This document shows positions 38,180-49,996 of a DNA stretch of 64,000 nt, in pieces. The first letter of the stretch is position 1. Each line of letters opens with the position of its first letter. The notes under the pieces were generated by a model, which ran no database searches, had not been told where the DNA came from, and saw only the letters and a list, made by a program, of their open reading frames with translations. Origin of the DNA: Sphingomonas aurantiaca (GTDB lineage: Bacteria; Pseudomonadota; Alphaproteobacteria; Sphingomonadales; Sphingomonadaceae); contig NZ_QAOG01000001.1 of NCBI RefSeq assembly GCF_003050705.1, positions 62,001 through 126,000 of the forward strand. Reading direction: 5' to 3'. The translations under genes were made by a program, and so were the position numbers.

Positions 38180-38268
38180 CCGCGGCGCTGTACAGCGATG
38201 GCCGGGTAAACGGGAGGGGGCGGCGGAATCACCGGGTCGGTATGCCCGTCGCTCCCCCCGATAGACGC

Positions 38269-38372
38269 CACCCCGGCGAAGGCCGGGGCCCAATTGGGGG
38301 CCAATCATGATCGAGGTCCGCGTGCCATTACGACGACCTTACCATTTGGGCCCCGGCCTTCGCCGGGGTGGT
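38269..38372. repeat. Two-armed palindromic element, family A copy 3
   Basis: The left arm ccaccccggcgaaggccggg and its extension caattggggg pair with the right arm tgggccccggccttcgccgg. With the next element it fills most of the gene-free stretch 38180-38526, where I see no other feature. Confidence 0.8.
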
Positions 38373-38411
38373 GTACCTGTGGGAAGGTGTTCGCAAAACA
38401 CAGACGCCCCG

Positions 38412-38473
38412 CATTGTTCTCCCGCGAAGGCGGGAGCCCAGACTGGGTCCCCGCCTTCGCGGGGAAACAGTTT
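38412..38473. repeat. Two-armed palindromic element, family E copy 2 (short core)
   Basis: The left arm tgttctcccgcgaaggcggg and the right arm tccccgccttcgcggggaaa are complementary, with a core of about 15 bases. This makes it a compact relative of 4597-4679. Confidence 0.65.
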
Positions 38474-38526
38474 GCCGCCCCCGTCATGCTGGCCGAGGCC
38501 GGGCCAACCGGCCCGGTCGCGCGCGG

Positions 38527-40632
<2,106 letters not shown>

Positions 40633-40687
40633 CTCTCGCCCTACTCTGTGCCGTCTCCCCGGACATGGCCCGGGTGCGGACTTGGGG

Positions 40688-41050
40688 TTACTGGTACCAA
40701 ATCATCGATTTGAGCTGCGCCGTCCGGGCCTTGGTCAGATCGGTGCGGCACCCGGCGGTCGTCATGCCCTGCGCCGAACCGCCGGCATATTGCCCGCCCT
40801 CGATCACGCATTGCGTGTCGCGGAACTTGAGCCAGGCGCGCTGGCTCTCGAGCAACGCCGCGGCATAACCGAACCCGCCGCCGCGCGACCCGTCCTGCCC
40901 GTCGCGCTGCTTCATATAGGCATAGGTGCGCTTCCACTGCGCGGTCATCGCCGCATCCGCCTGCGTGTAGCTCGTGCCCGCGGACCGGTTCATGTCGGCC
41001 TGCGTCTGGATCGGCGCGGCGGCGGTCAGCAGCAGCGCAATCAGCAGCAT
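40688..41050 (-). CDS. Exported LprI/DUF1311-like protein
   Basis: The 120-residue protein has a short signal peptide ([18 protein letters not shown]) and a small helical domain. The domain has the DUF1311 pattern: [17 protein letters not shown], then [19 protein letters not shown], then [14 protein letters not shown]. Some relatives inhibit lysozyme, but the role here is unknown. ATG 41050 overlaps the end of bioB by ten bases, so it is co-transcribed with the propionate genes despite no obvious functional link. Confidence 0.8.
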   Translation of the reverse strand: MLLIALLLTAAAPIQTQADMNRSAGTSYTQADAAMTAQWKRTYAYMKQRDGQDGSRGGGFGYAAALLESQRAWLKFRDTQCVIEGGQYAGGSAQGMTTAGCRTDLTKARTAQLKSMIWYQ

Positions 41051-42168
41051 GTCTTGGCCTCGCGCATCGGTTCCGGGCCGACCATCGGTGTCATCCCGAG
41101 CTTCGTGAGCAGCGTCGCGTCGGCACTGTCGCCGGCGTTGCCCGTGGTGAGCAGCTTGTCGCCGGTGAAGATCGAGTTCGCGCCCGCCATGAAGCACAGT
41201 GCCTGAGTCGCCTCGGACATGCTCTCGCGCCCGGCGGACAGCCGAACCATGCTGAGCGGCATCGTGATGCGCGCGACCGCGACGGTCCGGACGAATTCGA
41301 TGTCGTCGATTCGGCCCAGCGGCGTGTCGGCGAGCATGTTGCCGAGCACCGTCCCCTTGACCGGGACGAGCGCATTGACGGGGACGCTCTCGGGGTGGCG
41401 CGGCAACGTGGCGAGCGCGTGGACGAAGCCGACGCGGTCGCTGCGCGTCTCGCCCATCCCGACGATCCCACCGCAGCAGACCGAGATACCCGCGTCGCGG
41501 ACGTTCGCCAGCGTCTCGAGCCGATCGCCGAAGGTCCTCGTGGTGATGACGTTGCCGTAATTCTCCGGCGAGGTGTCGATATTGTGGTTGTAGTAATCGA
41601 GGCCGGCGTCGGCGAGCTGCTTCGCCTGGTCCGCGTCGAGCATGCCGAGCGTCATGCACGTCTCCAGCCCCATCGCGCGCACGCCCTCGACCATCGCGAC
41701 GACCTTCGGCATGTCGCGGGCTTTAGGGTTGCGCCAGGCGGCGCCCATGCAGAAGCGCTGCGAGCCGGCCGCCTTGGCCTGCGCGGCGTCGGCGAGGACC
41801 GCGTCGACGTCCATCAGCTTTTCGGCCTTCAGCTGCGTGTCCGCGCTGGCGGACTGCGAGCAATAGCCGCAATCCTCGGGGCAGCCGCCGGTCTTGATCG
41901 ACAGGAGCGTGCACAGCTGCACTTCGCTGACCGCGTGATGCGCGCGGTGGACGGTCTGCGCGCGGTACATGAGTTCGTCGAACGGGAGATCGAACAGCGC
42001 GGCGATTTCCGGGCGGGTCCAGTCGATGCGCACCTCCCCCTCCCGCTCGCGGGAGGGGGTCGGGGGGTGGGCACGCGCTATCGGCGTCGCGTCCGGCTGA
42101 TGGCGCGAGCCCACCCCCGGCCCCTCCCGCGTGCGGGAGGGGAGAAGATTTGCCATGGTATCGGTCAT
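41041..42168 (-). CDS. bioB: Biotin synthase, with in-frame palindromic insert at the N-terminus
   Basis: The 375-residue radical-SAM enzyme has the cluster motif [13 protein letters not shown] (Cys96, 100 and 103), [28 protein letters not shown] and the C-terminal [17 protein letters not shown]. It inserts sulfur into dethiobiotin. ATG 42168 overlaps the mutase stop (ATGA), which favours this start. Residues 9-44 are coded by a palindromic element (42036-42144) and separate the MTDTMANL start from the native-looking [21 protein letters not shown] at codon 46 could give a protein without the insert. Biotin supply for PccA explains its place here. Confidence 0.93.
   Translation of the reverse strand: MTDTMANLLPSRTREGPGVGSRHQPDATPIARAHPPTPSREREGEVRIDWTRPEIAALFDLPFDELMYRAQTVHRAHHAVSEVQLCTLLSIKTGGCPEDCGYCSQSASADTQLKAEKLMDVDAVLADAAQAKAAGSQRFCMGAAWRNPKARDMPKVVAMVEGVRAMGLETCMTLGMLDADQAKQLADAGLDYYNHNIDTSPENYGNVITTRTFGDRLETLANVRDAGISVCCGGIVGMGETRSDRVGFVHALATLPRHPESVPVNALVPVKGTVLGNMLADTPLGRIDDIEFVRTVAVARITMPLSMVRLSAGRESMSEATQALCFMAGANSIFTGDKLLTTGNAGDSADATLLTKLGMTPMVGPEPMREAKTCC
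42036..42144. repeat. Palindromic element (family D) inside bioB
   Basis: The left arm ccccctcccgctcgcgggag and the right arm cccctcccgcgtgcgggagg are mutually complementary hairpins joined by a core of about 40 bases. It is the same family as 39422-39525, but it is translated in another phase (PSRTREG instead of PLPLAGG). It contributes 36 codons without a stop. Confidence 0.85.
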
Positions 42169-44309
42169 TCTGCGGCTTCCTCTTGCGGGCCCATATTGTG
42201 GCCGAGGAGCTTCAAGACGTCCTCGGCGGCCTGGATCAGGTTGGTGCCGGGTCCGAAGATCGCCTGGACCCCGGCATCACGCAGCGCCTGATAGTCCTGT
42301 GCGGGAATAACGCCACCCGCGATCACCTTGATATCCGCGCGTCCCGCCTCGCGCAGGTGGCCGATCAGCTCGGGGATCAGCGTCTTGTGCCCCGCCGCCA
42401 AGCTGGAGGCGCCGACGATGTCGACGTCCTTGGCCAGCGCCAGCGCGGCGACCTCCGCCGGGGTCTGGAACAGCGCCCCCGGCACGATCTCGAACCCCAG
42501 ATCGCCGAACATCGACGAGACGAGGTTCGCGCCGCGATCATGGCCGTCCTGGCCCATCTTGGCGACCAGCATGCGTGGTTTGCGGCCCATCCGCCGCTCG
42601 GTCGCCGCGACACCGTCGGTCAGCCGGGTCCAGCGCGCGTCGTCCTCATACGCGCCGCCATAAACGCCCGATACCGGCGTCGGCTGCGTGCCGTAGCGCC
42701 CGAACACGTCCTCCATCGCCGAGGAGATCTCGCCGAGCGTGGCGCGTGCACGGGCGCACTCGACCGCAAGCGCGAGGAGATTGCCCGAGTCCTTCGCGCC
42801 CTCGCGCAACGCATCGAGCGCGGCGCGGCACGCCGCGTCGTCGCGCGTCGCCTTTACGCGCGCGATCCGTTCGACCTGGCCTGCGCGCACCGCGACATTG
42901 TCGACGTCGAGGATCTCGATCGCGTCCTGTTCGGCAAGCTTGTACTTGTTTACGCCGACGATGACGTCCTCGCCGCGATCGACGCGCGCCTGGCGACCTG
43001 CCGCGGCTTCCTCGATCATCGCCTTGGGCCAGCCCGCCGCGACCGCCTTCGCCATCCCGCCCTCGGCCTGGATCCGCTCGATCAGCGTCCATGCGCCGTC
43101 GACGAGGCTCTGCGTCAGGCTCTCGATATAATAGCTGCCGCCGAGCGGATCGACGACCTTGGTCATCCCCGTCTCTTCCTGGAGCACGATCTGCGTGTTG
43201 CGCGCGATCCGGGCGGAAAAGTCGGTCGGCAGCGCGATCGCCTCGTCGAGCGCGTTGGTGTGGAGCGACTGCGTGCCCCCCAGCATCGCCGCCATCGCCT
43301 CGATCGTCGTGCGCATGACGTTGTTGTACGGATCCTGCTCGGTCAGCGACACGCCCGACGTCTGGCAATGCGTGCGCAGCATCTTCGAGCGCTCGTCCTG
43401 CGCGCCCAGCTGCGTCATCGCGCGGTGCCACAGCACGCGCGCGGCGCGCAGCTTGGCGATCTCCATGAAGAAGTTCATGCCGATCGCGAAGAAGAACGAG
43501 AGGCGTCCGGCGAACTTGTCGATGTCGAGACCGCTCGCGACGCCGTACTTCACATATTCCATGCCGTCCGCGATCGTGAAGGCGAGCTCGTGGAGCTGCG
43601 TCGCCCCCGCCTCCTGCATGTGATAGCCGCTGATCGAGATGCTGTTGAACTTGGGCATCTCGCGGCTGGTGTAGCCGAAGATGTCCGAGATGATCCGCAT
43701 GCTCGGCTCGGGCGGGTAGATGTAGGTGTTGCGGACCATGAACTCCTTGAGGATGTCGTTCTGGATGGTCCCGTCGAGCAGGTGGCGCGGCACGCCCTGC
43801 TCCTCGCCCGCAACGATGAAGAAGGCGAGGATCGGGATCACCGCGCCGTTCATCGTCATGCTGACCGACATCTTGTCGAGCGGGATGCCGTCGAACAGGA
43901 TCTTCATGTCCTCGACAGAATCGATCGCGACGCCTGCCTTGCCGACGTCGCCGGTGACGCGCGGATGGTCGCTGTCGTAGCCGCGGTGCGTGGCGAGATC
44001 GAACGCGACACTCAGGCCTTTCTGGCCGGCGGCGAGGTTGCGGCGGTAAAAGGCGTTGGAGGCCTCGGCAGTGGAGAACCCCGCATATTGCCGGATCGTC
44101 CACGGCCGGCCGGCGTACATCGATGCGCGGACGCCGCGGGTGAAGGGGGCGAAACCGGGGAGGCCAGGGTCGGCGGTGACATCTTCCGCGGTGTAGAGCG
44201 GCTTGACGTCGATCCCTTCCGGGGTGGCCCAGGTAAGGTCGGCGCCTTTGACTTCCTTGGCGGCGGCGGCCTGCCAGTCGGCGATCGTTGGATTGGATTT
44301 ATCAGTCAT
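42165..44309 (-). CDS. scpA: Methylmalonyl-CoA mutase (homodimer-type large subunit)
   Basis: The 714-residue enzyme has the N-terminal barrel ([38 protein letters not shown], residues about 47-85). Its C-terminal B12-binding domain has the base-off motif DGHDRG (Asp588, His590) and later the GGVIPAQD segment. It isomerises (R)-methylmalonyl-CoA to succinyl-CoA. The single-chain form with an intact B12 site matches the MutB/ScpA type. A G-protein chaperone (MeaB) is not adjacent. It overlaps bioB by four bases and follows the echA and mce genes on the same strand. Confidence 0.95.
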   Translation of the reverse strand: MTDKSNPTIADWQAAAAKEVKGADLTWATPEGIDVKPLYTAEDVTADPGLPGFAPFTRGVRASMYAGRPWTIRQYAGFSTAEASNAFYRRNLAAGQKGLSVAFDLATHRGYDSDHPRVTGDVGKAGVAIDSVEDMKILFDGIPLDKMSVSMTMNGAVIPILAFFIVAGEEQGVPRHLLDGTIQNDILKEFMVRNTYIYPPEPSMRIISDIFGYTSREMPKFNSISISGYHMQEAGATQLHELAFTIADGMEYVKYGVASGLDIDKFAGRLSFFFAIGMNFFMEIAKLRAARVLWHRAMTQLGAQDERSKMLRTHCQTSGVSLTEQDPYNNVMRTTIEAMAAMLGGTQSLHTNALDEAIALPTDFSARIARNTQIVLQEETGMTKVVDPLGGSYYIESLTQSLVDGAWTLIERIQAEGGMAKAVAAGWPKAMIEEAAAGRQARVDRGEDVIVGVNKYKLAEQDAIEILDVDNVAVRAGQVERIARVKATRDDAACRAALDALREGAKDSGNLLALAVECARARATLGEISSAMEDVFGRYGTQPTPVSGVYGGAYEDDARWTRLTDGVAATERRMGRKPRMLVAKMGQDGHDRGANLVSSMFGDLGFEIVPGALFQTPAEVAALALAKDVDIVGASSLAAGHKTLIPELIGHLREAGRADIKVIAGGVIPAQDYQALRDAGVQAIFGPGTNLIQAAEDVLKLLGHNMGPQEEAAE

Positions 44310-44314
44310 TACCT

Positions 44315-44418
44315 AGTTCCCCGGCGAAGGCCGGGGCCCAGCCCCTCAAACAAATCGCGCGCGGGAGCGCGTTCGATGCTGCGCATCGAGACTGGGCCTC
44401 GGCCTTCGCCGGGGAACG
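44315..44418. repeat. Two-armed palindromic element, family A variant
   Basis: The left arm gttccccggcgaaggccggg and the right arm tcggccttcgccggggaacg are complementary. The core holds a second inverted pair (cgatgctgcgcatcg). It lies between the enoyl-CoA hydratase and mutase genes and may weaken or process the operon transcript there. Confidence 0.75.
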
Positions 44419-44432
44419 AGAAGAGCGAGTCG

Positions 44433-45212
44433 TCACTTGCCCGTGAACACCGGCTTGCGCTTCGTCAGGAAGGCGATGCCGCCCTCCATCGAATCCGCCG
44501 ACCCGCGCGCCGCGCGCTGGTTGACCGCCTCGGCCTCCATCGCGCCGGCGTAATCGCTCGCATACGCCGCAGTGATCGCGCGCCGCATCAGCCCGAGCGC
44601 GACCGTCGGCATCGCCGCCAGCCGCTCGGCCAGCGCGAACGCCTCGGCGTCGAGCGCGTCGTCCGCGACGACCTTGTGCACCATCCCCCAGTCGAGCGCC
44701 TTAGCCGCGGGCACCCGCTCGCCGAGCATCATCATCTCGGTCGCCCGCGCTTTGCCGATCAGCCGCGGCAGCATCCACGACGCGCCGCCGTCGGGCACCA
44801 GCCCGATATTGACGAATGCCTGGAGGAAATACGCACTCTCGCTCGCGACGCAGAAATCGGCGGCGAGCGCGAGGCTGCAGCCGATCCCCGCCGCCGGCCC
44901 GCGCACCGCGCTGACCACCGGCACCGACAGGTCGGCGATCGCCACCATCGTCGGATTATAGCTGCGGGTGAGCGCCTCATAGGTCGCCTCGCCCGGATTG
45001 TCCGACCCGAGCGCCCCGCCGCCGACGTCCGCGCCCGAGCAGAACGCCCGCCCCGCGCCGGCGATCAGCACCGCGCGCGCACCGTCGAGATCGGCGAGCG
45101 CCGCGGCCAGTTCCTCGAACATCGCAGGCGGCGCGGCGTTCAGCCGGTCGGGGCGGTTCAGCGTCAGCACCAGCACGTCGCCGCGCCGTTCGCTCAGGAT
45201 ATGCTCGGCCAT
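44433..45212 (-). CDS. Enoyl-CoA hydratase/isomerase family protein
   Basis: The 259-residue crotonase-fold protein has the oxyanion-hole segments AGAGRAFCSGADVGGG and RGPAAGIGCSLALAADFCVA, and NIGLVPDGGASWMLPRLIG. An acidic residue is missing at one of the usual catalytic Glu positions, but VPDGG keeps the second-site Asp, as in isomerase-like members such as PaaG. Its ATG overlaps the epimerase stop by one base (TGATG). It likely feeds acyl-CoA breakdown linked to propionyl-CoA; the substrate is not defined. Confidence 0.88.
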   Translation of the reverse strand: MAEHILSERRGDVLVLTLNRPDRLNAAPPAMFEELAAALADLDGARAVLIAGAGRAFCSGADVGGGALGSDNPGEATYEALTRSYNPTMVAIADLSVPVVSAVRGPAAGIGCSLALAADFCVASESAYFLQAFVNIGLVPDGGASWMLPRLIGKARATEMMMLGERVPAAKALDWGMVHKVVADDALDAEAFALAERLAAMPTVALGLMRRAITAAYASDYAGAMEAEAVNQRAARGSADSMEGGIAFLTKRKPVFTGK

Positions 45213-45637
45213 CAGTGCGCGCCCTTCGGTGTTTCCATGAGTTCGACGAGCATCCCGCCAAAGTCCTTCGGGTGCACGAACACGATCGGCGTGCCATGCG
45301 CGCCGATCCGCGGTTCGCCGAGCACGGTCGCGCCCTTTGCCTTCAGATCCGCGACCGCCGCGTCGATATCCGCGACTTCGAAGCAGACATGATGCTGACC
45401 GCCCGCCGGGTTCTTGCGCAGGAACCCCGCGATCGGGGAGCTGTCGTCATAGGGCTCGATCAGTTCGATCTGCGTGTTGGGCGCATCGATGAAGCACACC
45501 TTCACGCCTTGCGCGGGCAAATCGAACGGTTCGCCGATCGCGGTCGCGCCCAGTAGCGTGCGATACGTCTCGATCGACTGCGCGATCGACGGCGTGGCGA
45601 CGCCGACATGGTTGAGGCGGCCAAGATTGGCAGTCAT
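45212..45637 (-). CDS. mce: Methylmalonyl-CoA epimerase
   Basis: The 141-residue vicinal-oxygen-chelate protein has metal ligands in RLNHVGVAT, TQIELIEP, GGQHHVCFEV and GGMLVELME. It begins GRLNHVGVATPSI, as the family does. It converts (S)- to (R)-methylmalonyl-CoA between the carboxylase and mutase steps. Its start overlaps the upstream coiled-coil ORF by four bases (ATGA), and its stop overlaps the hydratase gene. Confidence 0.94.
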   Translation of the reverse strand: MTANLGRLNHVGVATPSIAQSIETYRTLLGATAIGEPFDLPAQGVKVCFIDAPNTQIELIEPYDDSSPIAGFLRKNPAGGQHHVCFEVADIDAAVADLKAKGATVLGEPRIGAHGTPIVFVHPKDFGGMLVELMETPKGAH

Positions 45638-45855
45638 CCTTCGATCCTCGGCTGGTCGGGCATGCGACGAGCCATCGCAGCGCCCTCGATAATGCCTTCA
45701 AGCCGGCTGACGCGGTCGCGCAGCGCGCCATGCGCTTCAGCGAGACGCGCGAGCCGATCGCTCTGTGCGTGCGCGGCGTCCTTCATCAAGCGCAGATCCT
45801 CCTGCATGAGCAGGACGGTGCGCATCGCCTTCAACGCATCGCCGACCACGCTCAT
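45634..45855 (-). CDS. Small coiled-coil protein, unknown
   Basis: The 73-residue protein begins MSVVGDALKAMRTVLLMQED. It is predicted as one long amphipathic helix with heptads (LRLMKDAAHAQSDRLARLAE, RDRVSRLEGIIEG). It overlaps both the RHH-like gene upstream (ATGA) and mce downstream, so it is the second cistron of that operon. A regulatory partner of the RHH protein is one possibility. Confidence 0.75.
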   Translation of the reverse strand: MSVVGDALKAMRTVLLMQEDLRLMKDAAHAQSDRLARLAEAHGALRDRVSRLEGIIEGAAMARRMPDQPRIEG

Positions 45856-46139
45856 GCGCGGGGTCGCTCGCCGGCAAGCACCGCATCGACGGCGTCGTTG
45901 GCGCGCTGGATCGAGGCGATCGTGTCGCGGATATCGGCGCGCATCACGGGAACGGCAGCCTCGACTTCGCGGACGAGCAGGGCCAGCGCAGCTTCCTCGT
46001 CCGCTTCGCCTTCGACGAGGTACCGGGTCGAGGCCTCGCGCAGCACGTGGCCGACGGATTTACCGTTGCTGGCGGCAAAGGCATCAAGCGCCGCCTTGTG
46101 ATCGGGCGAGGTCAGAAACGTCACGCGTTCGGTCTGCAT
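45852..46139 (-). CDS. Ribbon-helix-helix-like small protein
   Basis: The 95-residue protein opens ERVTFLTSPDHKAALDAFAA and then SVGHVLREASTRYLVE. This is a beta-strand followed by two helices, as in CopG/Arc repressors. An acidic helical tail follows. ATG 46139 has GGAG seven bases upstream; a longer start at 46157 would place the ribosome site inside the gene and is rejected. A perfect 17-base palindrome lies 12 bases upstream of the start, a likely autoregulatory operator. DNA binding is inferred. Confidence 0.7.
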   Translation of the reverse strand: MQTERVTFLTSPDHKAALDAFAASNGKSVGHVLREASTRYLVEGEADEEAALALLVREVEAAVPVMRADIRDTIASIQRANDAVDAVLAGERPRA

Positions 46140-46150
46140 GTCACGACTCC

Positions 46151-46167
46151 TTATCATGACATGATAA
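46151..46167. promoter_or_regulatory. Perfect palindrome upstream of the RHH-coiled-coil-mce operon
   Basis: TTATCATG-A-CATGATAA is an exact 8-base inverted repeat around one base. It is AT-rich in a GC-rich genome and lies between the divergently placed RHH start (46139) and the stop of the next minus-strand gene (46194). The size and position suit an RHH-repressor operator. Confidence 0.6.
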
Positions 46168-46193
46168 TGTGCGGCTGGCAGCGATACAACGCG

Positions 46194-46709
46194 TCATTCG
46201 GCCGGCTCCGCGGCGGGCTTGGCGGGCACCGGGGGAACGACCCCGAGCGTGTACCCACAGACGCCGAGCACCTGCCGCACCATCGCATCGCTGGCCGGTG
46301 CGGCGAAGTTCGCCTGCACTGCGAAGCTCGCGCCATTGGTCGTCTCGACGCGCACCGTCTTCGACTTGACCAGGAAACTGGTCAGCCTGGTGATCGCCTC
46401 GGGATCGGTGACATAGGTCCCCGTCCCCGGAAACTGCCAGTTATAGGTGAACGCCGGCCCGCCATCGAACCGCACCGCGACGGGCTTGTCCGCGCCGGGC
46501 CCGAGCGGCTGCGGCTGGATGAACTGGATCGACACGATCGGTTCGGACGCGACGTCGCACTTCACGACGAACCGCGAGAGCCCGTCATTGCCGGTAACCG
46601 AGGCAGAGATGCTGCGCACGCCCGCGGGATTGGTGCGGTCGGCGAGCTTCCAGGCGGGGGCGGCTGGCGCGGGTGCGGCGGCCTGGAGAAGCAGGAGAAA
46701 CGCTAGCAT
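46194..46709 (-). CDS. Secreted protein of unknown function
   Basis: The 171-residue protein has a short hydrophobic signal (MLAFLLLLQAAAPAPAAPA) and a beta-rich domain with two cysteines (VVKCDVASEP and VLGVCGYTLG), followed by a Pro/Ala tail. ATG 46709 has GGAGGT immediately upstream. It sits between pccB and the RHH operon on the same strand. I do not recognise the domain. Confidence 0.7.
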   Translation of the reverse strand: MLAFLLLLQAAAPAPAAPAWKLADRTNPAGVRSISASVTGNDGLSRFVVKCDVASEPIVSIQFIQPQPLGPGADKPVAVRFDGGPAFTYNWQFPGTGTYVTDPEAITRLTSFLVKSKTVRVETTNGASFAVQANFAAPASDAMVRQVLGVCGYTLGVVPPVPAKPAAEPAE

Positions 46710-46844
46710 GATACCTCCGTCCCCCGGCACGTCATCACTCCAGCGGATGCCGAAGTTTCAGCACGCGAACCGCCGCCCGGCCGCGTCAGATCCCAGCGGT
46801 CGCTGGGGTGACGGAGGCTGAGCCGGACCGCATGACACGCGGGA

Positions 46845-48371
46845 TCACAGCGGAATGTTATCATGCTTCTTCCACGGATTCTCCAGGCTCTTGCCGCGAA
46901 GTTTCCGTAGGCCGAGCGCGATCCGGCGGCGGGTCGAGTGCGGCTGGATCACCTCGTCGATAAAGCCCTTCGACGCCGCGACGAACGGGTTGGCGAATCG
47001 CGCCTCGTATTCCGCGGTCCGCTCGGCGATCTCCTCGGGCGTCTTGCCACGGAAGATGATCTCGACCGCGCCCTTCGCGCCCATCACCGCGATCTCGGCG
47101 GTCGGCCACGCATAGTTGAGGTCGCCGCGCAGGTGCTTCGACGCCATCACGTCATACGCGCCGCCATACGCTTTCCGCGTGATGACGGTGATCTTGGGCA
47201 CGGTCGCCTCGGCATAGGCGAACAGCAGTTTCGCGCCGTGCTTGATGATGCCGTTATGCTCCTGCGCGGTGCCGGGCAGGAAGCCGGGGACGTCGACGAA
47301 CGTCACGATCGGGATCTCGAACGCGTCGCAGAAGCGCACGAACCGCGCCGCCTTCTTCGACGAATTGATGTCGAGCACGCCGGCCAGCACCATCGGCTGG
47401 TTCGCGACGAAGCCGACCGTGCGCCCCTCGATCCGGCCGAAGCCGGTGATGATGTTGGCCGCATGCGCCGGCTGCGTCTCGAAGAAATCGCCCTCGTCGA
47501 CGACCTTCCGGATCAGCTCGTGCATGTCGTAGGGCTGGTTCGCCGATGCGGGGATCAGCGCGTCGAGGCTGTCCTCGATCCGGTCCCACTCGTCCGCCGT
47601 CGGCCGCTCGGGCACGCCGGCTCGGTTCGATTCGGGCAGGAAATCGAAGAAGTCGCGCGCCGCGAGCAACGCCTCGATATCGTTCTCGAACGCGTTGTCG
47701 GCGACCGACGTCTTGGTCGTGTGCGTCACCGCGCCGCCCAGCGCCTCCTGCGTCACGACCTCGTTCGTCACTGTCTTCACCACGTCGGGGCCGGTCACGA
47801 ACATGTAGCTCGAATCCTTCACCATGAAGATGAAGTCGGTCATCGCGGGCGAATAGACCGCACCGCCCGCGCACGGGCCCATGATCAGCGACAGCTGCGG
47901 CACGACGCCGCTGGCGAGCGCATTGCGCTGGAACACCTCGGCATAGCCGCCGAGCGAGGCGACCCCCTCCTGGATGCGCGCGCCGCCGCTGTCGTTCAGC
48001 CCGATGATCGGCGCGCCGACCTTCATCGCGCTGTCCATCACCTTGCAGATTTTTTGCGCATGACGTTCGCTCAAGCTGCCGCCGAAGACGGTGAAATCCT
48101 GGCTGAACACGAAGACGAGGCGGCCGTTGATCGTGCCCGATCCGGTGACCACGCCGTCGCCGGGGATCACCTGGTCCTGCATGCCGAAATCGACGCAGTT
48201 ATGCTCGACATACATGTCGAGCTCCTCGAACGATCCCTCGTCCAGCAGCACGTCAAGGCGCTCCCTTGCGGTGAGCTTCCCCTTGGCGTGCTGCGCTGCG
48301 ATCCGCTTGATACCCCCGCCCACTCTTGCGGCTTCGCGGCGTCGTTCAAGCTCTTCGATCGTCGATGACAT
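46845..48371 (-). CDS. pccB: Propionyl-CoA carboxylase carboxyltransferase beta subunit
   Basis: The 508-residue protein has the two crotonase-like carboxyltransferase halves: [63 protein letters not shown] and [16 protein letters not shown]. It transfers the carboxyl group from biotin on PccA to propionyl-CoA. ATG 48371 ([20 protein letters not shown]) is the family-typical start. It is read away from the ScfR-like regulator; two TTGCAAACT repeats lie between them. Confidence 0.95.
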   Translation of the reverse strand: MSSTIEELERRREAARVGGGIKRIAAQHAKGKLTARERLDVLLDEGSFEELDMYVEHNCVDFGMQDQVIPGDGVVTGSGTINGRLVFVFSQDFTVFGGSLSERHAQKICKVMDSAMKVGAPIIGLNDSGGARIQEGVASLGGYAEVFQRNALASGVVPQLSLIMGPCAGGAVYSPAMTDFIFMVKDSSYMFVTGPDVVKTVTNEVVTQEALGGAVTHTTKTSVADNAFENDIEALLAARDFFDFLPESNRAGVPERPTADEWDRIEDSLDALIPASANQPYDMHELIRKVVDEGDFFETQPAHAANIITGFGRIEGRTVGFVANQPMVLAGVLDINSSKKAARFVRFCDAFEIPIVTFVDVPGFLPGTAQEHNGIIKHGAKLLFAYAEATVPKITVITRKAYGGAYDVMASKHLRGDLNYAWPTAEIAVMGAKGAVEIIFRGKTPEEIAERTAEYEARFANPFVAASKGFIDEVIQPHSTRRRIALGLRKLRGKSLENPWKKHDNIPL

Positions 48372-48429
48372 CGTCTCTCCGTCCTGCTGGTTGCCTTCAC
48401 AGAGCGGGACGCTTCGCGCAAATGCAATG

Positions 48430-48461
48430 TTGCAAACTTGTGCCGCCCATATTTGCAAACT
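48430..48461. promoter_or_regulatory. Candidate ScfR/RamB-type operator, two TTGCAAACT repeats
   Basis: TTGCAAACT occurs at 48430-48438 and 48453-48461, spaced 23 bases start to start, in the 101-base gap between divergent pccB and the regulator gene. Actinobacterial RamB and PrpR regulators with the same protein fold bind motifs around TTTGCAAA. That makes these repeats the natural candidate site for the neighbouring regulator. Confidence 0.6.
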
Positions 48462-48472
48462 AGACTCGTGCG

Positions 48473-49867
48473 ATGACCACGCCCCCTCGCCGCCTCTTTG
48501 TCGGACACCGGCTGCGGACCTTGCGCGGTACGGTCGGGATCAGCCAGGCGGCGATGGCGGTGCGGATCGGTATCTCGGTCAGCTATCTTTCGCAGATCGA
48601 GAATGGCGATCGCCCGGTCAGCGAAGCCGTGCTCGTCACGCTCGCGCGCGAATTTCCCGCCGACTGGGGCAGCATCGACGCCGCAGACGACACCGCGCTG
48701 CTCGTCGCGACGCTCGAGGCGGTCACCGACACGAGCGTTGCGGCGCCTACGCTCGACGAGCGCGCGATCCGCCGCGCGGTGAAGCACCAGCCGCTGCTCG
48801 CGCAGCGGCTCGTCGCGATGCATGACGCGTATCGCCGTGCGCAGGAGCAGTTGCGCGCGCTCGACGACCGACTGGTCGCGGGGTCTGGCGCACCCGGGCT
48901 GCTGCCGTGGGAGGACGTGCGCGACTGGTTTCACGCGGCGGGCAATTATGTCGACTCGCTCGACCGCCGCGCGGAAGAGATCGGGGAGACGCTGGGGAGC
49001 GACCGGATCGCCGCGCTCGAGGCAAGGCTCGCGGCGTGCGGCGTATCGGTGGCGATCTCGGGCGCGCTCGCAGCACCCTTGCGCGAGTATGACGGTGCGA
49101 CGTTGCGGCTCGACGGATCGCAGCCGGGCGAGACGATCCTGTTCTCACTCGCGCACCAGGTCGCGCGGCACGAGTTCGGCGACGTGATCGGCGGGATCGT
49201 CGCCGCATCCGAGATGGTGTCGGAAACCGCGCGCGCGCTGCTGACCGCGGGGCTCACCAATTACGCGGCCGGCGCGATCGTGATGCCTTACACCCGCTTC
49301 CGCGCCGAGGCGCGCAGCGTGCGCCATGACATCGACCGGCTGCGCCGGATCTTCGGGACGAGCTTCGAACAGACCTGCCACCGACTCTCGACGCTGCAGC
49401 GCCCCGGTGCGCTCGGCATCCCGTTCTTCTTCTGCCGCGTCGACATGGCGGGCAACATCACCAAGCGGCATTCGGCCACGCGGTTGCAGTTCGCGCGGTT
49501 CGGGGGGGCGTGTCCGCTGTGGATCGTGCACGAGGCGGTCGCGATTCCGGACCGGATCCTGACGCAGCTGATCGAGACGACCGACGGGATCCGCTATGTC
49601 TCGATGGCGAAGGGGCTGGTGAAACCGTCCGAGACCTACACGCGGCCGGCGCGGCGCTATGCGGTGGCGCTGGGCTGCGAGGAGGCGAATGCGTCGGAGT
49701 TCATCTATGCGGATGCGCTGGGGACCGGGGGAATCGCGACGCCGATCGGGTCTTCGTGCCGCATCTGCCTGCGCACCGACTGCGACCAGCGCGCGTTTCC
49801 GCCAGCCGCGAGCGAAATCCGCGTCGATCCGGATCGGCGCGGCGCGGTGCCCTATGAGGTGGTGTGA
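48473..49867 (+). CDS. Short-chain fatty acyl-type transcriptional regulator (ScfR/RamB-like XRE protein)
   Basis: The 464-residue protein has an N-terminal HTH_3 domain (about 9-65, [27 protein letters not shown]) and an ImmA/IrrE-like middle ([13 protein letters not shown], then [16 protein letters not shown]). The C-terminal DUF2083 region has the cysteine cluster [17 protein letters not shown]. Family members sense short-chain acyl-CoA state and control propionate or acetate genes. Its divergent position next to pccB and the TTGCAAACT repeats supports control of this locus. Confidence 0.92.
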   Translation: MTTPPRRLFVGHRLRTLRGTVGISQAAMAVRIGISVSYLSQIENGDRPVSEAVLVTLAREFPADWGSIDAADDTALLVATLEAVTDTSVAAPTLDERAIRRAVKHQPLLAQRLVAMHDAYRRAQEQLRALDDRLVAGSGAPGLLPWEDVRDWFHAAGNYVDSLDRRAEEIGETLGSDRIAALEARLAACGVSVAISGALAAPLREYDGATLRLDGSQPGETILFSLAHQVARHEFGDVIGGIVAASEMVSETARALLTAGLTNYAAGAIVMPYTRFRAEARSVRHDIDRLRRIFGTSFEQTCHRLSTLQRPGALGIPFFFCRVDMAGNITKRHSATRLQFARFGGACPLWIVHEAVAIPDRILTQLIETTDGIRYVSMAKGLVKPSETYTRPARRYAVALGCEEANASEFIYADALGTGGIATPIGSSCRICLRTDCDQRAFPPAASEIRVDPDRRGAVPYEVV

Positions 49868-49883
49868 CGCGCTACACCAACGC

Positions 49884-49990
49884 ACCACCCCGGCGGAGGC
49901 CGGGGCCCAATTGGGGGACGGCAATAACAAGGGACTGCGCGCCCTTACTGCCACCTCACCAATTGGACCCCGGCCTTCGCCGGGGGGGTG
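49884..49990. repeat. Two-armed palindromic element, family A copy 4
   Basis: The left arm accccggcggaggccggggc and the right arm attggaccccggccttcgcc are complementary around a core of about 50 bases. It lies between the convergent regulator and thioesterase genes. Confidence 0.8.
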
Positions 49991-49996
49991 GCAGCC

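Noticed and set aside
45634-46139. The RHH and coiled-coil genes as a toxin-antitoxin pair.
   Set aside because: The second product is a pure coiled coil without any toxin fold, and the operon continues into a metabolic gene. The regulatory reading is preferred.
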